DNA of 64,000 bases from an uncultured Tidjanibacter sp. (GTDB taxonomy: Bacteria > Bacteroidota > Bacteroidia > Bacteroidales > Rikenellaceae), in assembly GCA_944326085.1 (NCBI GenBank), contig CALVCL010000012.1, positions 186,001 to 250,000 of the forward strand. The letters run 5' to 3'. The first letter of the stretch is position 1. Each line of letters starts with the position of its first letter. This document shows positions 1-9,900 of the stretch, piece after piece. The translations under genes and the position numbers were made by a program. The notes under the pieces are model-generated. The model was not told the DNA's origin. It searched no databases and saw only the letters and a list, made by a program, of their open reading frames with translations.

Positions 1-121
1 GATAGTTACAATGCTCTTTCGATGCCAAGTCTATGTTGAAATAATCGGAGAAAAGAGCTGCATCGGGATGTATCACCCCAAGAAACAACTCTTCTGTAGG
101 TTCGTGCATCAGAATTTTCAT
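1..121 (-). CDS. Partial unknown protein, N-terminal 40 residues
   Basis: An open frame starts with ATG at 121 and runs off the left edge, so only the first 40 residues are visible (beginning MKILMHEPTEELFLGVIHPD). The segment has no signal peptide or membrane segment and reads like the start of a cytoplasmic protein. I do not recognise the family. A second Met at residue 5 could also be the start. The upstream 161 bases up to the next gene hold one hairpin but no clear promoter box. Confidence 0.45.
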   Translation of the reverse strand, partial: MKILMHEPTEELFLGVIHPDAALFSDYFNIDLASKEHCNY

Positions 122-197
122 AATGCTATATTCTTTTGGCGGAACGCCCGCGCAGAATAGCATCAGGCGCATCCTACTATTTATATCCTTTCCGAAA

Positions 198-217
198 CGG
201 TTGCACTAATGCAACCG
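198..217 (-). terminator. Hairpin after the YgjP-like gene
   Basis: A perfect 8-bp stem (cggttgca / tgcaaccg, 4-base loop) lies 65 bases past the stop of the minus-strand metallopeptidase gene. On the minus strand it is followed by a short T-rich stretch (tttcgg), so it is a weak terminator candidate. Confidence 0.4.
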
Positions 218-282
218 CATTAAAAACATGTAAAGTTAAATATTTTCCATCTCTTATCCAAATCGGGCCATTCCACGAGGTA

Positions 283-996
283 TTATACAACGTCTGTAGT
301 ATACTCCATAAGTTCTTTGCGAAGCTCATTTTCCCTGCCTTGCAGAATGCTGTCCACCAGGGCATGAAACTTTGGAGAATGGTCCTTGTAACGAGTATGA
401 CACAACTCATGAATGATAACATATTCAATCAGTCTTCGCGGCAAACGGATAAGATAAACACTCAAAGAAATGTCATTACGCGACGAACAACTGCCCCATC
501 GGCTGCGAGAGGCTCTTACCGTTACGCTGCCGTACCGAAAGCCGTAACGTGTCGCCAATTCCTCAACCATGACAGGAAGTATTTCTCTGGCCTCACCCTT
601 CATGGCACGCAAAACACCTGCACGCACAGCATTTTGCACCTTGGTTGATGACGGCTCCAAAGACGCAGGACACACGACTATAATTTCGGAAGCTGTAACA
701 CGGCACGACACATCCGTTGCATTTGCTGACCTATCGATACGCAGCGTATGATGCAATGTAGCATACGGCGGCAGCAACAGTTTCACTGGATGCGTACGTG
801 CAACCTTTTCGAGCGTTGCCATAATCCAGGTCTCCTTCGCAGCGAGGAAATCAAGTCCCTCACGCCACTGACACACAGACGGCAATGTGACACGCACCTG
901 CGCAGGCGGACGCACCGAAACCGAAAGCCTCTTTGCTCTACCCGTACGGAACAGTGTCACCTCGCCGAACAACGGATGTTTCACCTTCTTCTTCAT
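283..996 (-). CDS. YgjP-like (DUF45) zinc metallopeptidase
   Basis: Encodes 237 residues of the YgjP/DUF45 family, related to SprT-type metallopeptidases. The zinc site HELCH is at residues 196-200, followed by DH at 205-206 in the place of the third ligand, as in the family. RWGSC near 167-170 is a second conserved family motif. The protein should be cytoplasmic; no physiological substrate is established for the family. I start at the ATG at 996 (MKKKVKHPLFGEV) because the longer open frame would have to begin inside the terminator hairpin of the upstream gene. The gene follows rlmB directly on the same strand, with only the hairpin and its T tract between them, so it may be expressed by read-through. 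Confidence 0.85.
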   Translation of the reverse strand: MKKKVKHPLFGEVTLFRTGRAKRLSVSVRPPAQVRVTLPSVCQWREGLDFLAAKETWIMATLEKVARTHPVKLLLPPYATLHHTLRIDRSANATDVSCRVTASEIIVVCPASLEPSSTKVQNAVRAGVLRAMKGEAREILPVMVEELATRYGFRYGSVTVRASRSRWGSCSSRNDISLSVYLIRLPRRLIEYVIIHELCHTRYKDHSPKFHALVDSILQGRENELRKELMEYTTDVV

Positions 997-1007
997 CTGT
1001 TGCACAT

Positions 1008-1033
1008 AAAAAAACCCGCATTCGAAGTGCGGG
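1008..1033 (-). terminator. Terminator after rlmB
   Basis: A GC stem (cccgca / tgcggg) at 1015-1033 is followed on the minus strand by a run of T (1008-1014). It lies just past the rlmB stop at 1041 and ends about 11 bases before the ATG of the next minus-strand gene. Confidence 0.75.
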
Positions 1034-1040
1034 CTCAAAA

Positions 1041-1769
1041 TCAATGTATTCTCTGCCTGACTGCTTCGAACAATATCACAGCTGCCGCGGCAGACACATT
1101 AAGCGACTCAATGGAACCAATAAGCGGTATGGCAAGCTGAACGTCACACAGTTTTAATACCTCCTTGGATATACCCCTATCCTCACTGCCCATTACAATT
1201 ACCGTCGGCTTCGTAAAATCGGCATCATAAATGAGCGTACGCGATTTCTCCGTTGCAGCCACAATCTGCATTCCTGTTTCGGAGAGATACTTGAGCGTAT
1301 TGCGGATACTGCCGGCACGGTGTACCGGTATCTTGTTCAAGGCCCCTGCCGAGGCCTTCACCGCATCTGCGTTCACTGGCGCAGCATTTTTCATGGGCAC
1401 TATCAATCCATGCGCTCCGGCACACTCGGCACTCCGCGCTATACCTCCGAAGTTACGCACGTCGGTTACACCGTCGAATACCACTATAAGCGGCGTCTCG
1501 TCATCGGGCACCCTGTCGAGAATATCCTGCAGCATCACATAGCCAATGGCAGCTATCTGTGCTACCACACCCTGATGATTCCCGCGCGTCATACGATTGA
1601 GCTTCTCCACCGGAACCTCCTGCCAACGCACCCTGTGACGCCAGCACAAGTCCTTGAACTCGGTCATCAGCTGCCCATCGGCATCCTTCTTGATATAAAG
1701 TTTCTCTATCTGCCGTCCCGACTCTATGGCCTCAGCCACCGGTCGTATGCCGAAAATAATGTTGTCCAT
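1041..1769 (-). CDS. rlmB: 23S rRNA 2'-O-methyltransferase, RlmB type
   Basis: Encodes a 242-residue SPOUT (TrmH) family RNA methyltransferase. The N-terminal substrate-binding domain begins FGIRPVAEAI, typical of RlmB. The SPOUT motifs follow: DVRNFGGIARSAECAG (motif 1, with the conserved Asn-x-x-x-Arg region), IVMGSEDRGIS (motif 2) and IPLIGSIESLNVSAAAAV (motif 3, forming the knot that binds AdoMet). By family knowledge it methylates the ribose of G2251 (E. coli numbering) in 23S rRNA; other RlmB-like members modify nearby positions, so the exact target is inferred. It lies 56 bases downstream of the ABC-F gene on the same strand and is closed by a strong terminator. A second, TrmH-type paralogue lies at 61970-62662. 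Confidence 0.9.
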   Translation of the reverse strand: MDNIIFGIRPVAEAIESGRQIEKLYIKKDADGQLMTEFKDLCWRHRVRWQEVPVEKLNRMTRGNHQGVVAQIAAIGYVMLQDILDRVPDDETPLIVVFDGVTDVRNFGGIARSAECAGAHGLIVPMKNAAPVNADAVKASAGALNKIPVHRAGSIRNTLKYLSETGMQIVAATEKSRTLIYDADFTKPTVIVMGSEDRGISKEVLKLCDVQLAIPLIGSIESLNVSAAAAVILFEAVRQRIH

Positions 1770-1825
1770 GATATTTCACTGTTCGGGTTAACATAAGCCC
1801 GCATTACAAATTATCCATGACTCCG

Positions 1826-3790
1826 TCAAAGTATCTCCTTAAGCTGGTCTTCAAGCAATTCGAGTTCGTACCCCAACTTCTCCCATTCATGCACCTCGGC
1901 AGCCAGCGATTTCTTAAGATTGTCATATTCGCTGAACACATTGGTATCAGATAGGTCTATCCCGTAGGCCTGCGGGTCGGCAAGACGCTTATTCCACTCA
2001 GCTACCTCAGTCTCCATGTTTTCAATCTTCTTCTCGACAGCAGCAATAACATTCTGCGTCTTGCGAATATTACGCTCCAATTCCTTTTTCTGCTGGTAAT
2101 CAATTTTACGCTTCTCGGCTGCAGCTGAAACTTTCTGCACCGCCGACAGCGGTTCACGGGCTTCTATCTCGCGCATTGACTCAACACGCCTCTTTTCAAG
2201 AAAATACCATATGTCTCCCAGATACTCCCTGACGCCTCCGTCGCGGAATTCATAAATCTTGTTCACCAGCCCGTCAAGAAATTCTCGGTCATGCGATACT
2301 ACCACAAGCGTACCGTCGTATTTCAGCAATGCGTTTTTAAGTATATCCTTCGACCGCATATCCATATGGTTAGTAGGCTCGTCAAGTACCAGCAGATTGT
2401 GCGGTTCGAGCATCATGCGGGCCATTGCCAGACGGCTGCGTTCACCTCCCGACAGCACCTTGACCTTCTTGTCTATATCCTCGCCACGGAACAAGAAGGC
2501 TCCAAGAATGTCACGCAGACGTGTACGAATATCGCCCACAGCCACACGGTCGAGCGTATCATATACTGTAAACTCACCATTCATCAGGTCGTCCTGGTTC
2601 TGAGCATAATATCCTATATTGACATTCACCCCTACCTTTATACTGCCCTCGGTAGGCTGCAACTGTCCGATAAGCATTCGCGCGAATGTGGTCTTACCCT
2701 CACCGTTACGACCCACCAAAGCTATACGGTCTCCCTTCTCTATCGTAAATTCCGCGCCGCTAAACACGTGCTTCTCGCCAAAGCTCATTCCTGCGCCCTT
2801 GACCTCAGCAACTACCTGTCCCGAACGTGGTGCAGGTGGGAACTTTATGCTGAGTGCCGCCAAATCCTCCTCATCAACCTCTATGCGGTCGAGTTTTTCG
2901 AGCTGTTTGATACGCGACTGCACCTGATTGCTCTTGGTCGGTTTATATCTGAACTTTTCAATAAATTCTTCCGTTTTCTCTATAAGCCTCTGCTGATTTT
3001 CGTATGCAGCCATCTGCTGTTCGCGGCGTTCGCGGCGAAGTTCGACATACTTGCTGTACGGAACCCTGTAATCGTACAGCTTGCCGAGCATTATCTCAAC
3101 CGTACGGTTGGTAACATTGTCAAGAAATGCACGGTCATGTGAGATGAGCACCACAGCACCATTGTAATCTTTCAGATAACCTTCAAGCCACTGTATACTC
3201 TCTATGTCAAGATGGTTTGTAGGTTCATCAAGAAGAAACACCGAAGGACGACGCAACAACAGTTTTGCCAACTCTATACGCATCCTCCAGCCACCGCTGA
3301 ACTCGCTCGTAGCACGATTGAAATCACTGCGCTTAAAACCGAGGCCAAGAAGCGTTTTCTCAATGTCGGCCTCACGATTATCGCCTCCGAGTATATGGTA
3401 ATGGTCAGTGGCATCATTCAAGCGATGCAACAGACGTTCGTACTCCGCACTCTCATAGTCAGTACGCACAGCTATCTCCTCCGTAAGTACCGCTATCTCC
3501 TTTTCCAGTGCAATAACCTCTATAAACGCCTTGGCCGTCTCCTCAACGAGGCTCGTAGTATCAGCTACCTTCATCTGCTGCGGCAGATATCCTATCGTAA
3601 CATCACCGCTTTTGGTTACTGTACCGCTCGTGGCAGGCTGCAACCCAGCAATAACCTTCAGAAGCGTACTCTTGCCCGCACCGTTCTTGCCGACAAGGCC
3701 TATACGGTCCTTAGGATTGACGAGCAGCGATATCTCCTTGAACAAATCCCAACCGCCGAAACTGACGGTAAGGTTATCTACCGAAATCAT
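1826..3790 (-). CDS. ABC-F family ATPase (YdiF/Uup-like)
   Basis: Encodes 654 residues with two ABC cassettes in tandem and no membrane domain, the ABC-F layout. Cassette 1 has Walker A GKNGAGKST (about 36-44), signature SGGWRMRIELAKLLL and Walker B LLDEPTNHLDIESI. Cassette 2 has Walker A GRNGEGKTT, signature LSGGERSRLAMARMM and Walker B LVLDEPTNHMDM. The inter-domain linker around FRYKPTKSNQVQSR is of the kind that reaches into the ribosomal E/P site, and the C-terminus (about 540-654) is a coiled coil as in YdiF/Uup. Known members act on stalled or initiating ribosomes; some give antibiotic resistance, but nothing here points to that. rpe lies upstream on the same strand, separated by two hairpins, so separate transcription is likely. 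Confidence 0.9.
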   Translation of the reverse strand: MISVDNLTVSFGGWDLFKEISLLVNPKDRIGLVGKNGAGKSTLLKVIAGLQPATSGTVTKSGDVTIGYLPQQMKVADTTSLVEETAKAFIEVIALEKEIAVLTEEIAVRTDYESAEYERLLHRLNDATDHYHILGGDNREADIEKTLLGLGFKRSDFNRATSEFSGGWRMRIELAKLLLRRPSVFLLDEPTNHLDIESIQWLEGYLKDYNGAVVLISHDRAFLDNVTNRTVEIMLGKLYDYRVPYSKYVELRRERREQQMAAYENQQRLIEKTEEFIEKFRYKPTKSNQVQSRIKQLEKLDRIEVDEEDLAALSIKFPPAPRSGQVVAEVKGAGMSFGEKHVFSGAEFTIEKGDRIALVGRNGEGKTTFARMLIGQLQPTEGSIKVGVNVNIGYYAQNQDDLMNGEFTVYDTLDRVAVGDIRTRLRDILGAFLFRGEDIDKKVKVLSGGERSRLAMARMMLEPHNLLVLDEPTNHMDMRSKDILKNALLKYDGTLVVVSHDREFLDGLVNKIYEFRDGGVREYLGDIWYFLEKRRVESMREIEAREPLSAVQKVSAAAEKRKIDYQQKKELERNIRKTQNVIAAVEKKIENMETEVAEWNKRLADPQAYGIDLSDTNVFSEYDNLKKSLAAEVHEWEKLGYELELLEDQLKEIL

Positions 3791-3817
3791 CTCTTATAAA
3801 CCAATCTTTTCCAAAAC

Positions 3818-3843
3818 GGCGCTCTTCCAGCTGGAAGAGCGCC
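3818..3843. repeat. Perfect 26-bp palindrome
   Basis: ggcgctcttccag is followed directly by its exact reverse complement with no loop. It lies between rpe and the ABC-F gene, just upstream of the ABC-F start at 3790. It could be a second transcription stop or a protein-binding palindrome; there is no strong T run. Confidence 0.6.
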
Positions 3844-3855
3844 TGTAACAAAACC

Positions 3856-3873
3856 GCGGGCAACATTGCCCGC
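3856..3873 (-). terminator. Terminator after rpe
   Basis: The stem gcgggcaa / ttgcccgc lies 13 bases past the rpe stop and is followed on the minus strand by ggttttgtt. This is a good intrinsic terminator for rpe. Confidence 0.7.
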
Positions 3874-3886
3874 CTCTACACACGGC

Positions 3887-4549
3887 CTAACGTGTAGGCT
3901 GTGCGGAAAGTATCTTTTCTATCTCTGCCTTCGGGTCAGCTGCACGGAACACAGCACTTCCGGCCACAAGGGCATCGCAACCGGCCGCATACAGGTCACC
4001 CGCATTGGCTGCCGACACCCCTCCGTCTATTTCGATTGTGACAGGCAGGTTACGTTCATCAATCATGCGTCGCAACTGACGGACCTTGTCCCAGCTACCC
4101 TCTATGAAACTTTGTCCTCCGAAACCTGGCTCGACACTCATAATAAGTACGAGGTCAAGTTCAGGAAGCAGGTCGGCAAGCACATCAACCGGAGTCGCCG
4201 GTTTGATTGAGATACCAGCCTTTACGCCACACTCCTTAATCATGCGTATGACATTGCCCGGACTATCAGTGGCCTCATAATGGAAAGTCACCAAATCGGC
4301 ACCTGCTTCGGCAAAACGCTTGACATACTTTTCCGGATTAACTATCATGAGGTGTACATCGAGAAACTTCGCGCTTGCCTGACGTATCGGGTTCATCACT
4401 GGAAAGCCAAACGATATATTGGGTACGAATACGCCGTCCATCACATCGATATGTATCCACTGTGCGGCACTCTCATCTATCATCCTCGTGTCGCGGTCGA
4501 GGTGGCCGAAGTCGGCTGAAAGCATTGAAGGGGATATGATACGTTCCAT
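3887..4549 (-). CDS. rpe: Ribulose-phosphate 3-epimerase
   Basis: Encodes 220 residues, the usual size. It interconverts ribulose 5-phosphate and xylulose 5-phosphate in the pentose phosphate pathway. Visible family motifs are ISPSMLSADFGHL at the N-terminus, HIDVMDGVFVPN (metal-binding His and catalytic Asp), LVTFHYEA, MSVEPGFGGQSF and EIDGGVSAANA (second catalytic Asp). I chose the ATG at 4549 (MERIISPSML), because the longer frame adds seven residues outside the family fold. A perfect TAnnTTTG box sits 19 bases upstream. The gene is divergent from rmuC. Confidence 0.95.
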   Translation of the reverse strand: MERIISPSMLSADFGHLDRDTRMIDESAAQWIHIDVMDGVFVPNISFGFPVMNPIRQASAKFLDVHLMIVNPEKYVKRFAEAGADLVTFHYEATDSPGNVIRMIKECGVKAGISIKPATPVDVLADLLPELDLVLIMSVEPGFGGQSFIEGSWDKVRQLRRMIDERNLPVTIEIDGGVSAANAGDLYAAGCDALVAGSAVFRAADPKAEIEKILSAQPTR

Positions 4550-4567
4550 ATTTTCAAAACCTTTGCG

Positions 4568-4575
4568 CAAAGGTA
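4568..4575 (-). promoter_or_regulatory. -7 box of the rpe promoter
   Basis: The minus strand reads TACCTTTG, an exact match to the Bacteroidetes -7 consensus TAnnTTTG, 19 bases before the rpe ATG. No clear TTTG is seen at -33. Confidence 0.55.
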
Positions 4576-4597
4576 AGGTAATTTCCTTAAAAACCGG

Positions 4598-4605
4598 TAT
4601 CTTTG
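4598..4605 (+). promoter_or_regulatory. -7 box of the rmuC promoter
   Basis: TATCTTTG matches TAnnTTTG exactly, 26 bases before the rmuC ATG at 4632. It is divergent from the rpe box, so both promoters share about 80 bases. Confidence 0.55.
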
Positions 4606-4631
4606 ACTAATCACTTCCCAAATAAACAATC

Positions 4632-5921
4632 ATGGAGATATTTGCAGTTGTAGCAGCCATCCTGCTTGCCGCTTGTTGCGGTGTATTGTCCATTGCACTG
4701 TCGCAGTCACGCCGACACATTGCCGAACGTACCGCCGAACTGGAAGCCGAGCATACACGACTTGCCGAAGAGAACGCACGCACTGTCACACTCACTGAAC
4801 AACTTCGCAGCAAAGAGTTGGAGTTGATATCGGCCCGAAAGGATGCCGAAGCACTGCGGGGCAAACTCGAGGAAGAAAGCGAAAAACTCAAGGAGAAAAA
4901 CGAAATGCTGATGCTGCAATTCGAAAAAACGGCCAACGACATTTTTGAACGCAAAACACGTCAGCTACGCGATACCAACAAGGAGTCGCTCGACATAATT
5001 CTGAAACCGCTAAAAGACAACATCTCCGATTTCAAAAACCGTGTAGAAGAGATATACTCCAAGGAAACAGAAGGCCGCGGCGCACTAAAGTCGGAGCTGA
5101 ACCGCCTAATGGAACTTAACCGCCGCATTACGGAAGAAACCAACAATCTAACTTCCGCATTACGTGGCAACAGCAAGGTACAGGGAGACTGGGGAGAAAT
5201 GGTTCTCGACACCATACTCGAAAGCTCCAACCTTCAAAAGGGCATACATTACACCACTCAATCAAACATCAAGGATGCCGAAGGCAACAATCTCCGCCCC
5301 GATGTCATAGTCAATCTGCCAGACGGGAAAAAGATAGTCATTGACTCGAAAGTATCCCTCACAGCTTATGTCAACTATTGCTCTGCCGAAGATGAAGAAT
5401 CGCGCCGCCGCACCATGAACGACCATCTGCGCTCGATACGTTCCCACGTCAACGAACTAGGGCGCAAAAACTATCAAGACAACATTCTCGGGTCTCCAGA
5501 TTTTGTCATAATGTTCATACCGACCGAGCCGGCCTTTCTTGCCGCCGTACAGTACGACGCCGAACTGTGGAACGAAGCATATCACAAGAAAGTTATCATA
5601 AGCTCCCCCACCAATCTGTTCGGCATGCTTAAGATAGTAGCCGACTTATGGAAACGCGATGACCTCGGACGCAATGCCAACCGCATAGCCAAGGAAGGTG
5701 CCATGATGTATGAGAAGTTCGTTACATTCATCAACACACTGGAAGCTTTAGGCAAGAATTTGGATACCATGCAGGGAAACTACGACAAAGCTATGAAACA
5801 ACTCCGGGACGGCAAGGGCAATCTTGTAAGCCGTGCCGAGAAGTTGAAAGCTCTGAATGTGAAAGTTTCAAAATCGCTACCGCAATCAATAGTGGAAGAC
5901 AGCGACGAATCCGAAGAATAA
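4632..5921 (+). CDS. rmuC: DNA recombination protein RmuC
   Basis: Encodes 429 residues. The protein has an N-terminal membrane helix (about 3-20), a long coiled coil (about 25-190, rich in Glu, Lys and Leu heptads) and the RmuC domain (about 190-390). The RmuC domain has a PD-(D/E)XK-like core: GDWGEMVLDTILE, then RPDVIVNLPDGKKIVIDSK with the Asp and Lys of the nuclease-like fold. RmuC limits inversions and recombination at repeats in E. coli; the biochemical reaction is not settled. It is a single-gene unit with its own promoter and a strong terminator shared with cdaA on the opposite strand. Confidence 0.93.
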   Translation: MEIFAVVAAILLAACCGVLSIALSQSRRHIAERTAELEAEHTRLAEENARTVTLTEQLRSKELELISARKDAEALRGKLEEESEKLKEKNEMLMLQFEKTANDIFERKTRQLRDTNKESLDIILKPLKDNISDFKNRVEEIYSKETEGRGALKSELNRLMELNRRITEETNNLTSALRGNSKVQGDWGEMVLDTILESSNLQKGIHYTTQSNIKDAEGNNLRPDVIVNLPDGKKIVIDSKVSLTAYVNYCSAEDEESRRRTMNDHLRSIRSHVNELGRKNYQDNILGSPDFVIMFIPTEPAFLAAVQYDAELWNEAYHKKVIISSPTNLFGMLKIVADLWKRDDLGRNANRIAKEGAMMYEKFVTFINTLEALGKNLDTMQGNYDKAMKQLRDGKGNLVSRAEKLKALNVKVSKSLPQSIVEDSDESEE

Positions 5922-5940
5922 TTACATCATAACAAAAAGA

Positions 5941-5977
5941 AAATAACGTCCGCAACCAGTTATTGCGGACGTTATTT
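5941..5977. terminator. Bidirectional terminator between rmuC and cdaA
   Basis: A perfect 15-bp stem (arms 5941-5955 and 5963-5977, 7-base loop) has A/T at its outer ends. It lies between the convergent genes rmuC and cdaA, so it can stop transcription from both sides. Confidence 0.85.
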
Positions 5978-6003
5978 ATCTTTGCATCTATTTATATTCT
6001 ACC

Positions 6004-6807
6004 CTATTCTTCTTCAGGTCTCTGCTCCTGCTGTTGAGCCGACAGACGCATTATTTCTGCCTTAAGTTCTGTAGAAGAGAGTCCCACATTTATCCTGCCA
6101 TTATGGGCCACCGAGATATTTCCTGTCTCTTCCGAAACTACAACCACTATAGCATCCGTTGCCTCGCTCGCTCCGAGCGCCGCGCGATGTCTCATGCCAA
6201 ACGACAGAGGCACCTCAGAACGTGTAGATGGCAATACACATTTCGCAGCTACAATACGCTTACCGGACATTACAACGGCACCATCATGAAGTGGTGAATT
6301 CTTAAAAAACAAGTTTTTTATCAATGGCGTCGAAACCACGGCATCAATGGTCACACCCGTATCAATTATCTCCTGAAGCGAACTTTCCGTTCTTATAAGT
6401 ATCAATGCTCCGGTTTTAGATGCCGACATATCACTGCAAGCAGCTACAAGCGGATTAAGATAATCCAAATCAGCTGCTTTGGTATTGTTCTTGAAAAATA
6501 TACGTCCTATAAATGACTTTTGCTTATCACGCGACTGATTTCCAAGGACCTGTAGAAAACGTCGTATTTCAGGCTGGAAGATGACAACCAATGCAATAAG
6601 ACCGACACTTGTCAAACTTCCTATAATCCATGTCAGCAACTCCATATTAAGAGCCCTGACCACTACATATACGATAAAAAGCAAAAATATACCGGACAAA
6701 ATACTCATTGCATGCGTTCCGCGCAGAACCTTATACAGGTAATACAGCAACATCGCAACCAGTACAATGTCGAGAATGTCTACGAACGTAATCCGGATAA
6801 ATCCCAT
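6004..6807 (-). CDS. cdaA: Diadenylate cyclase CdaA (c-di-AMP synthase)
   Basis: Encodes 267 residues. Three hydrophobic helices fill roughly residues 10-75, then comes the DisA_N/DAC catalytic domain. The two catalytic signatures are intact: DGA at 175-177 (SPLHDGAVV) and RHR at 206-208 (GMRHRAALG). The enzyme condenses two ATP to cyclic di-AMP at the inner membrane, a messenger for turgor, potassium and envelope control. I use the ATG at 6807 instead of the TTG three codons upstream. The usual partner regulator CdaR is not adjacent. The gene stands alone, with a -7 box 24 bases upstream. Confidence 0.94.
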   Translation of the reverse strand: MGFIRITFVDILDIVLVAMLLYYLYKVLRGTHAMSILSGIFLLFIVYVVVRALNMELLTWIIGSLTSVGLIALVVIFQPEIRRFLQVLGNQSRDKQKSFIGRIFFKNNTKAADLDYLNPLVAACSDMSASKTGALILIRTESSLQEIIDTGVTIDAVVSTPLIKNLFFKNSPLHDGAVVMSGKRIVAAKCVLPSTRSEVPLSFGMRHRAALGASEATDAIVVVVSEETGNISVAHNGRINVGLSSTELKAEIMRLSAQQQEQRPEEE

Positions 6808-6830
6808 AATTCTCAATTACATGTTTACTG

Positions 6831-6838
6831 CAAAATTA
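6831..6838 (-). promoter_or_regulatory. -7 box of the cdaA promoter
   Basis: The minus strand reads TAATTTTG, an exact TAnnTTTG match 24 bases before the chosen cdaA start. Confidence 0.5.
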
Positions 6839-6900
6839 TATAAAAAAAAGTAACCTAGCCACAACCTGCAGCAAATAGTTTCTCCATCAGGTTTATATAT

Positions 6901-6938
6901 AAAAAATGTGCACTTCGGACAATAGTTCGAAGTGCACA
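6901..6938 (-). terminator. Terminator after secDF
   Basis: An 11-bp perfect stem (tgtgcacttcg / cgaagtgcaca) at 6907-6938 is followed on the minus strand by six T and a further A/T-rich stretch. It lies 21 bases past the secDF stop. Confidence 0.85.
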
Positions 6939-6958
6939 TAACAGCTAATCAACATCTT

Positions 6959-9900
6959 TTACTTGGAACTTCTTACAGTTCCAATATTTCCTCTATGCTT
7001 GCGCGACATGAGGTCATATGATACCGGAGTAGCTATGAAGATTGATGACAAAGTACCAATAATGATACCAAACATAAGAGCGAATACGAAGCCACGTATC
7101 ACCTCACCGCCGAAGAGGAATATGGCGAGGAGCACAACAACAGTAGTAGCCGACGTATTGATTGTACGGGCCAAGGTGCTGTTGATAGCATTATTGATAT
7201 TCTCAAACATGTTACGCTTCGGATATAATGTCTGATACTCACGGATACGGTCGAAAACGACAACCTTGTCATTTATAGAGTAACCTATAATAGTCAATAT
7301 AGCCGCAATGAACGCCTGGTTGACTTCAAGGCTGAACGGTAACACTCCGTACAGGAGCGAGAAGACACCAATTGTCAGGAATGCGTCGTGCGCAAGTGCA
7401 ATCACGCTACCTGCGCCCCACTGCCACTTGCGGAAGCGAAGAATTATGTAAAGACCGATAGCTATAAGTCCGAAGAATACAGCTATGAACGAGTTGCGTG
7501 TGATATCACTTGCAACGCTCGGCCCCACCATGTCGGCCGATATGATACCATAAGGATTTATAGCTGTCGAATGGAATTCTTCCAAGGAAAGAGGGGTAGC
7601 GAACAGTGGAGCCAACGCCTCATACATCAGTTTCTCGACAGTTGCATTAGCATCCTGACTGTCATCATCATACATATACTGAGTGGTGATACGTTTCTGC
7701 ATCTGGTCTACAGCGCCAAACTGCTTAACCTCGAAACTCTTGTATGCCGCATCTCCTTCAACACCATCTGCAAAGAATGTTCGCTCGAGAGCGTCACGTA
7801 CATCATTGTCGGATATTTCCTGGTCAAAGCGTATCACAAAGGTACGGCCACCGGAGAATTCGACACCGTAGTTAAGGCCACGGGTCAGTAACGAAACTAC
7901 CGACACAAGAACAAGTACGAGTGAAACCGTGTAAGCCCACTTGCGTATACCGAGGAAGTTCACATGGGTATTTGCAAGGAAGTTCTCCGACCACTTGTTC
8001 GAGAAGCGAATATTCTTGCCACGGTTGAGCATGCCGGAGAATATGAGCCTTGTAATGAACAGCGAAGTAAAGAGCGAGGTGCAGATACCGATTATAAGGG
8101 TAGTGGCAAAGCCCTGTACGGGGCCGTTACCGAACACGAAAAGTACGATACCTGTTATAATCGTGGTAACGTTCGAGTCGATAATTGCCGACATTGCGTT
8201 TTTGTAACCTTCTGCAACAGCGAGACTGAGCCCCTTGCCTTCACGAAGTTCCTCTTTCACTCGCTCATAGATAAGCACATTGGCATCCACCGCCATACCC
8301 ATCGTAAGCACGATACCGGCAATACCCGGAAGAGTAAGTACAGCACCTACCGCAACGAGGATACCGAAGAGGAAGAATAGGTTTACAATCAACGCGATGC
8401 TGGCTACAGTACCTGCCTTGTTGTAGAATATCATCATGTAAACCATCACAAGGCAGAATGCAATCACAAATGAAAGCATGCTGGAGTTGATGGATTCCTG
8501 ACCAAGCGACGGGCCTACGACAGCCTCCTGTGTAATACGGGCAGGCGCAGGCAGCTTACCGGACTTGAGAACATTGGCAAGGTCCTTTGCTTCCTCGATA
8601 GTGAAATTACCGGTAATGGAGGACTGACCGTTTGGTATTTCAGAATTAACCCTCGGCGCAGAATATACATAGCCGTCGAGCACGATTGCAATGCACTGAC
8701 CGATATTGTCGGCTGTCATACGGGCCCATGTCTTGGCTCCAGTCGGAGTCATCGTCATGGAAACCTCTGCAGTTGCTCCCTGCTGGGCAAAGTCGCCCCT
8801 TGCATCGGCAACTGCAGAACCATCGAGCGGAGCCTTGCCGTCACGGGTATTAGCCTTTATGGCATAGAGAGCGTAAGTTGTTTCAGCCGGATCAATAGCC
8901 TTGACACCCCACATAAGTCTAACATCACGGGGGAGCAACATACGTACCTGCGGAGTGTTAAGCATGGAGTTAACAGCGGCAGTATCATACGACTTTGCAT
9001 AACCTATCTCGGCTCCCTGCATCAGTTGCCCCATTTCGTTGATTGCAGGGGTCAGTTTTGCAAAGAGCGGGAATTCATTCATTAGATCCTCATCAGAGGA
9101 AATCTGCGAGGCGGCATCTGAATTTTCAGCCAACTGTGATAGCAAATCCTGTTCTCCGTCAACCTCGGAACCATTCGCAACATCGACATCTTCGACATTT
9201 TGTGCTGTAGCAAGCTCATTTGCCTGTTCGGCATTCAACATCTCGCTTATCACCGCATTGGCCTGTTCCAGCATAGGATATATCTCGCTATTGCTGTATG
9301 TAAGCCAGAACTCCAGCGAAGCGGTACCCTGAAGAAGTTTGCGGACACGTTCGGGCTCCTTAACACCAGGAAGTTCCACAAGAATACGGCCCGATGCTCC
9401 TATTTTCTGAATATTTGGCTGTGTAACACCGAAACGGTCGATACGGCTGCGAAGCACATTGAACGAATTGTCAATTGCACTTTCAGATTCTTCACGGAGA
9501 ACGCGGATTACCTCCTCATTAGAACTTGTCGGGGTAATTTTCTCGCGCAGTTCCTGCGTATTGAATATTGTTGCCAGCGGAGCGTTGCCCGAAAGTTCGG
9601 CATACGACTCTGCAAAAAGAGTGATGAAATCGGCCGAACTGTTCTTCTGCTTGTCATGAGCTACGGCAAGTGCCTGATTGAATATCGGGTCCTGGCTGTT
9701 GTTCGACAATGCCCTTACCACATCCTCCACGGATATTTCGAGCATCACGTTCATACCGCCCTTCAGGTCGAGACCGAGGTTTATTTCCCTCTCCTTAACC
9801 TCCTTGTAGGTAAATCCCAGGTATATCTTCTGGGACTTGATAGAGTCGAGATAGGACTGCTCCTTCCCCTGCTGCATTTCCTCGGGATAGTTCTCCGCAT

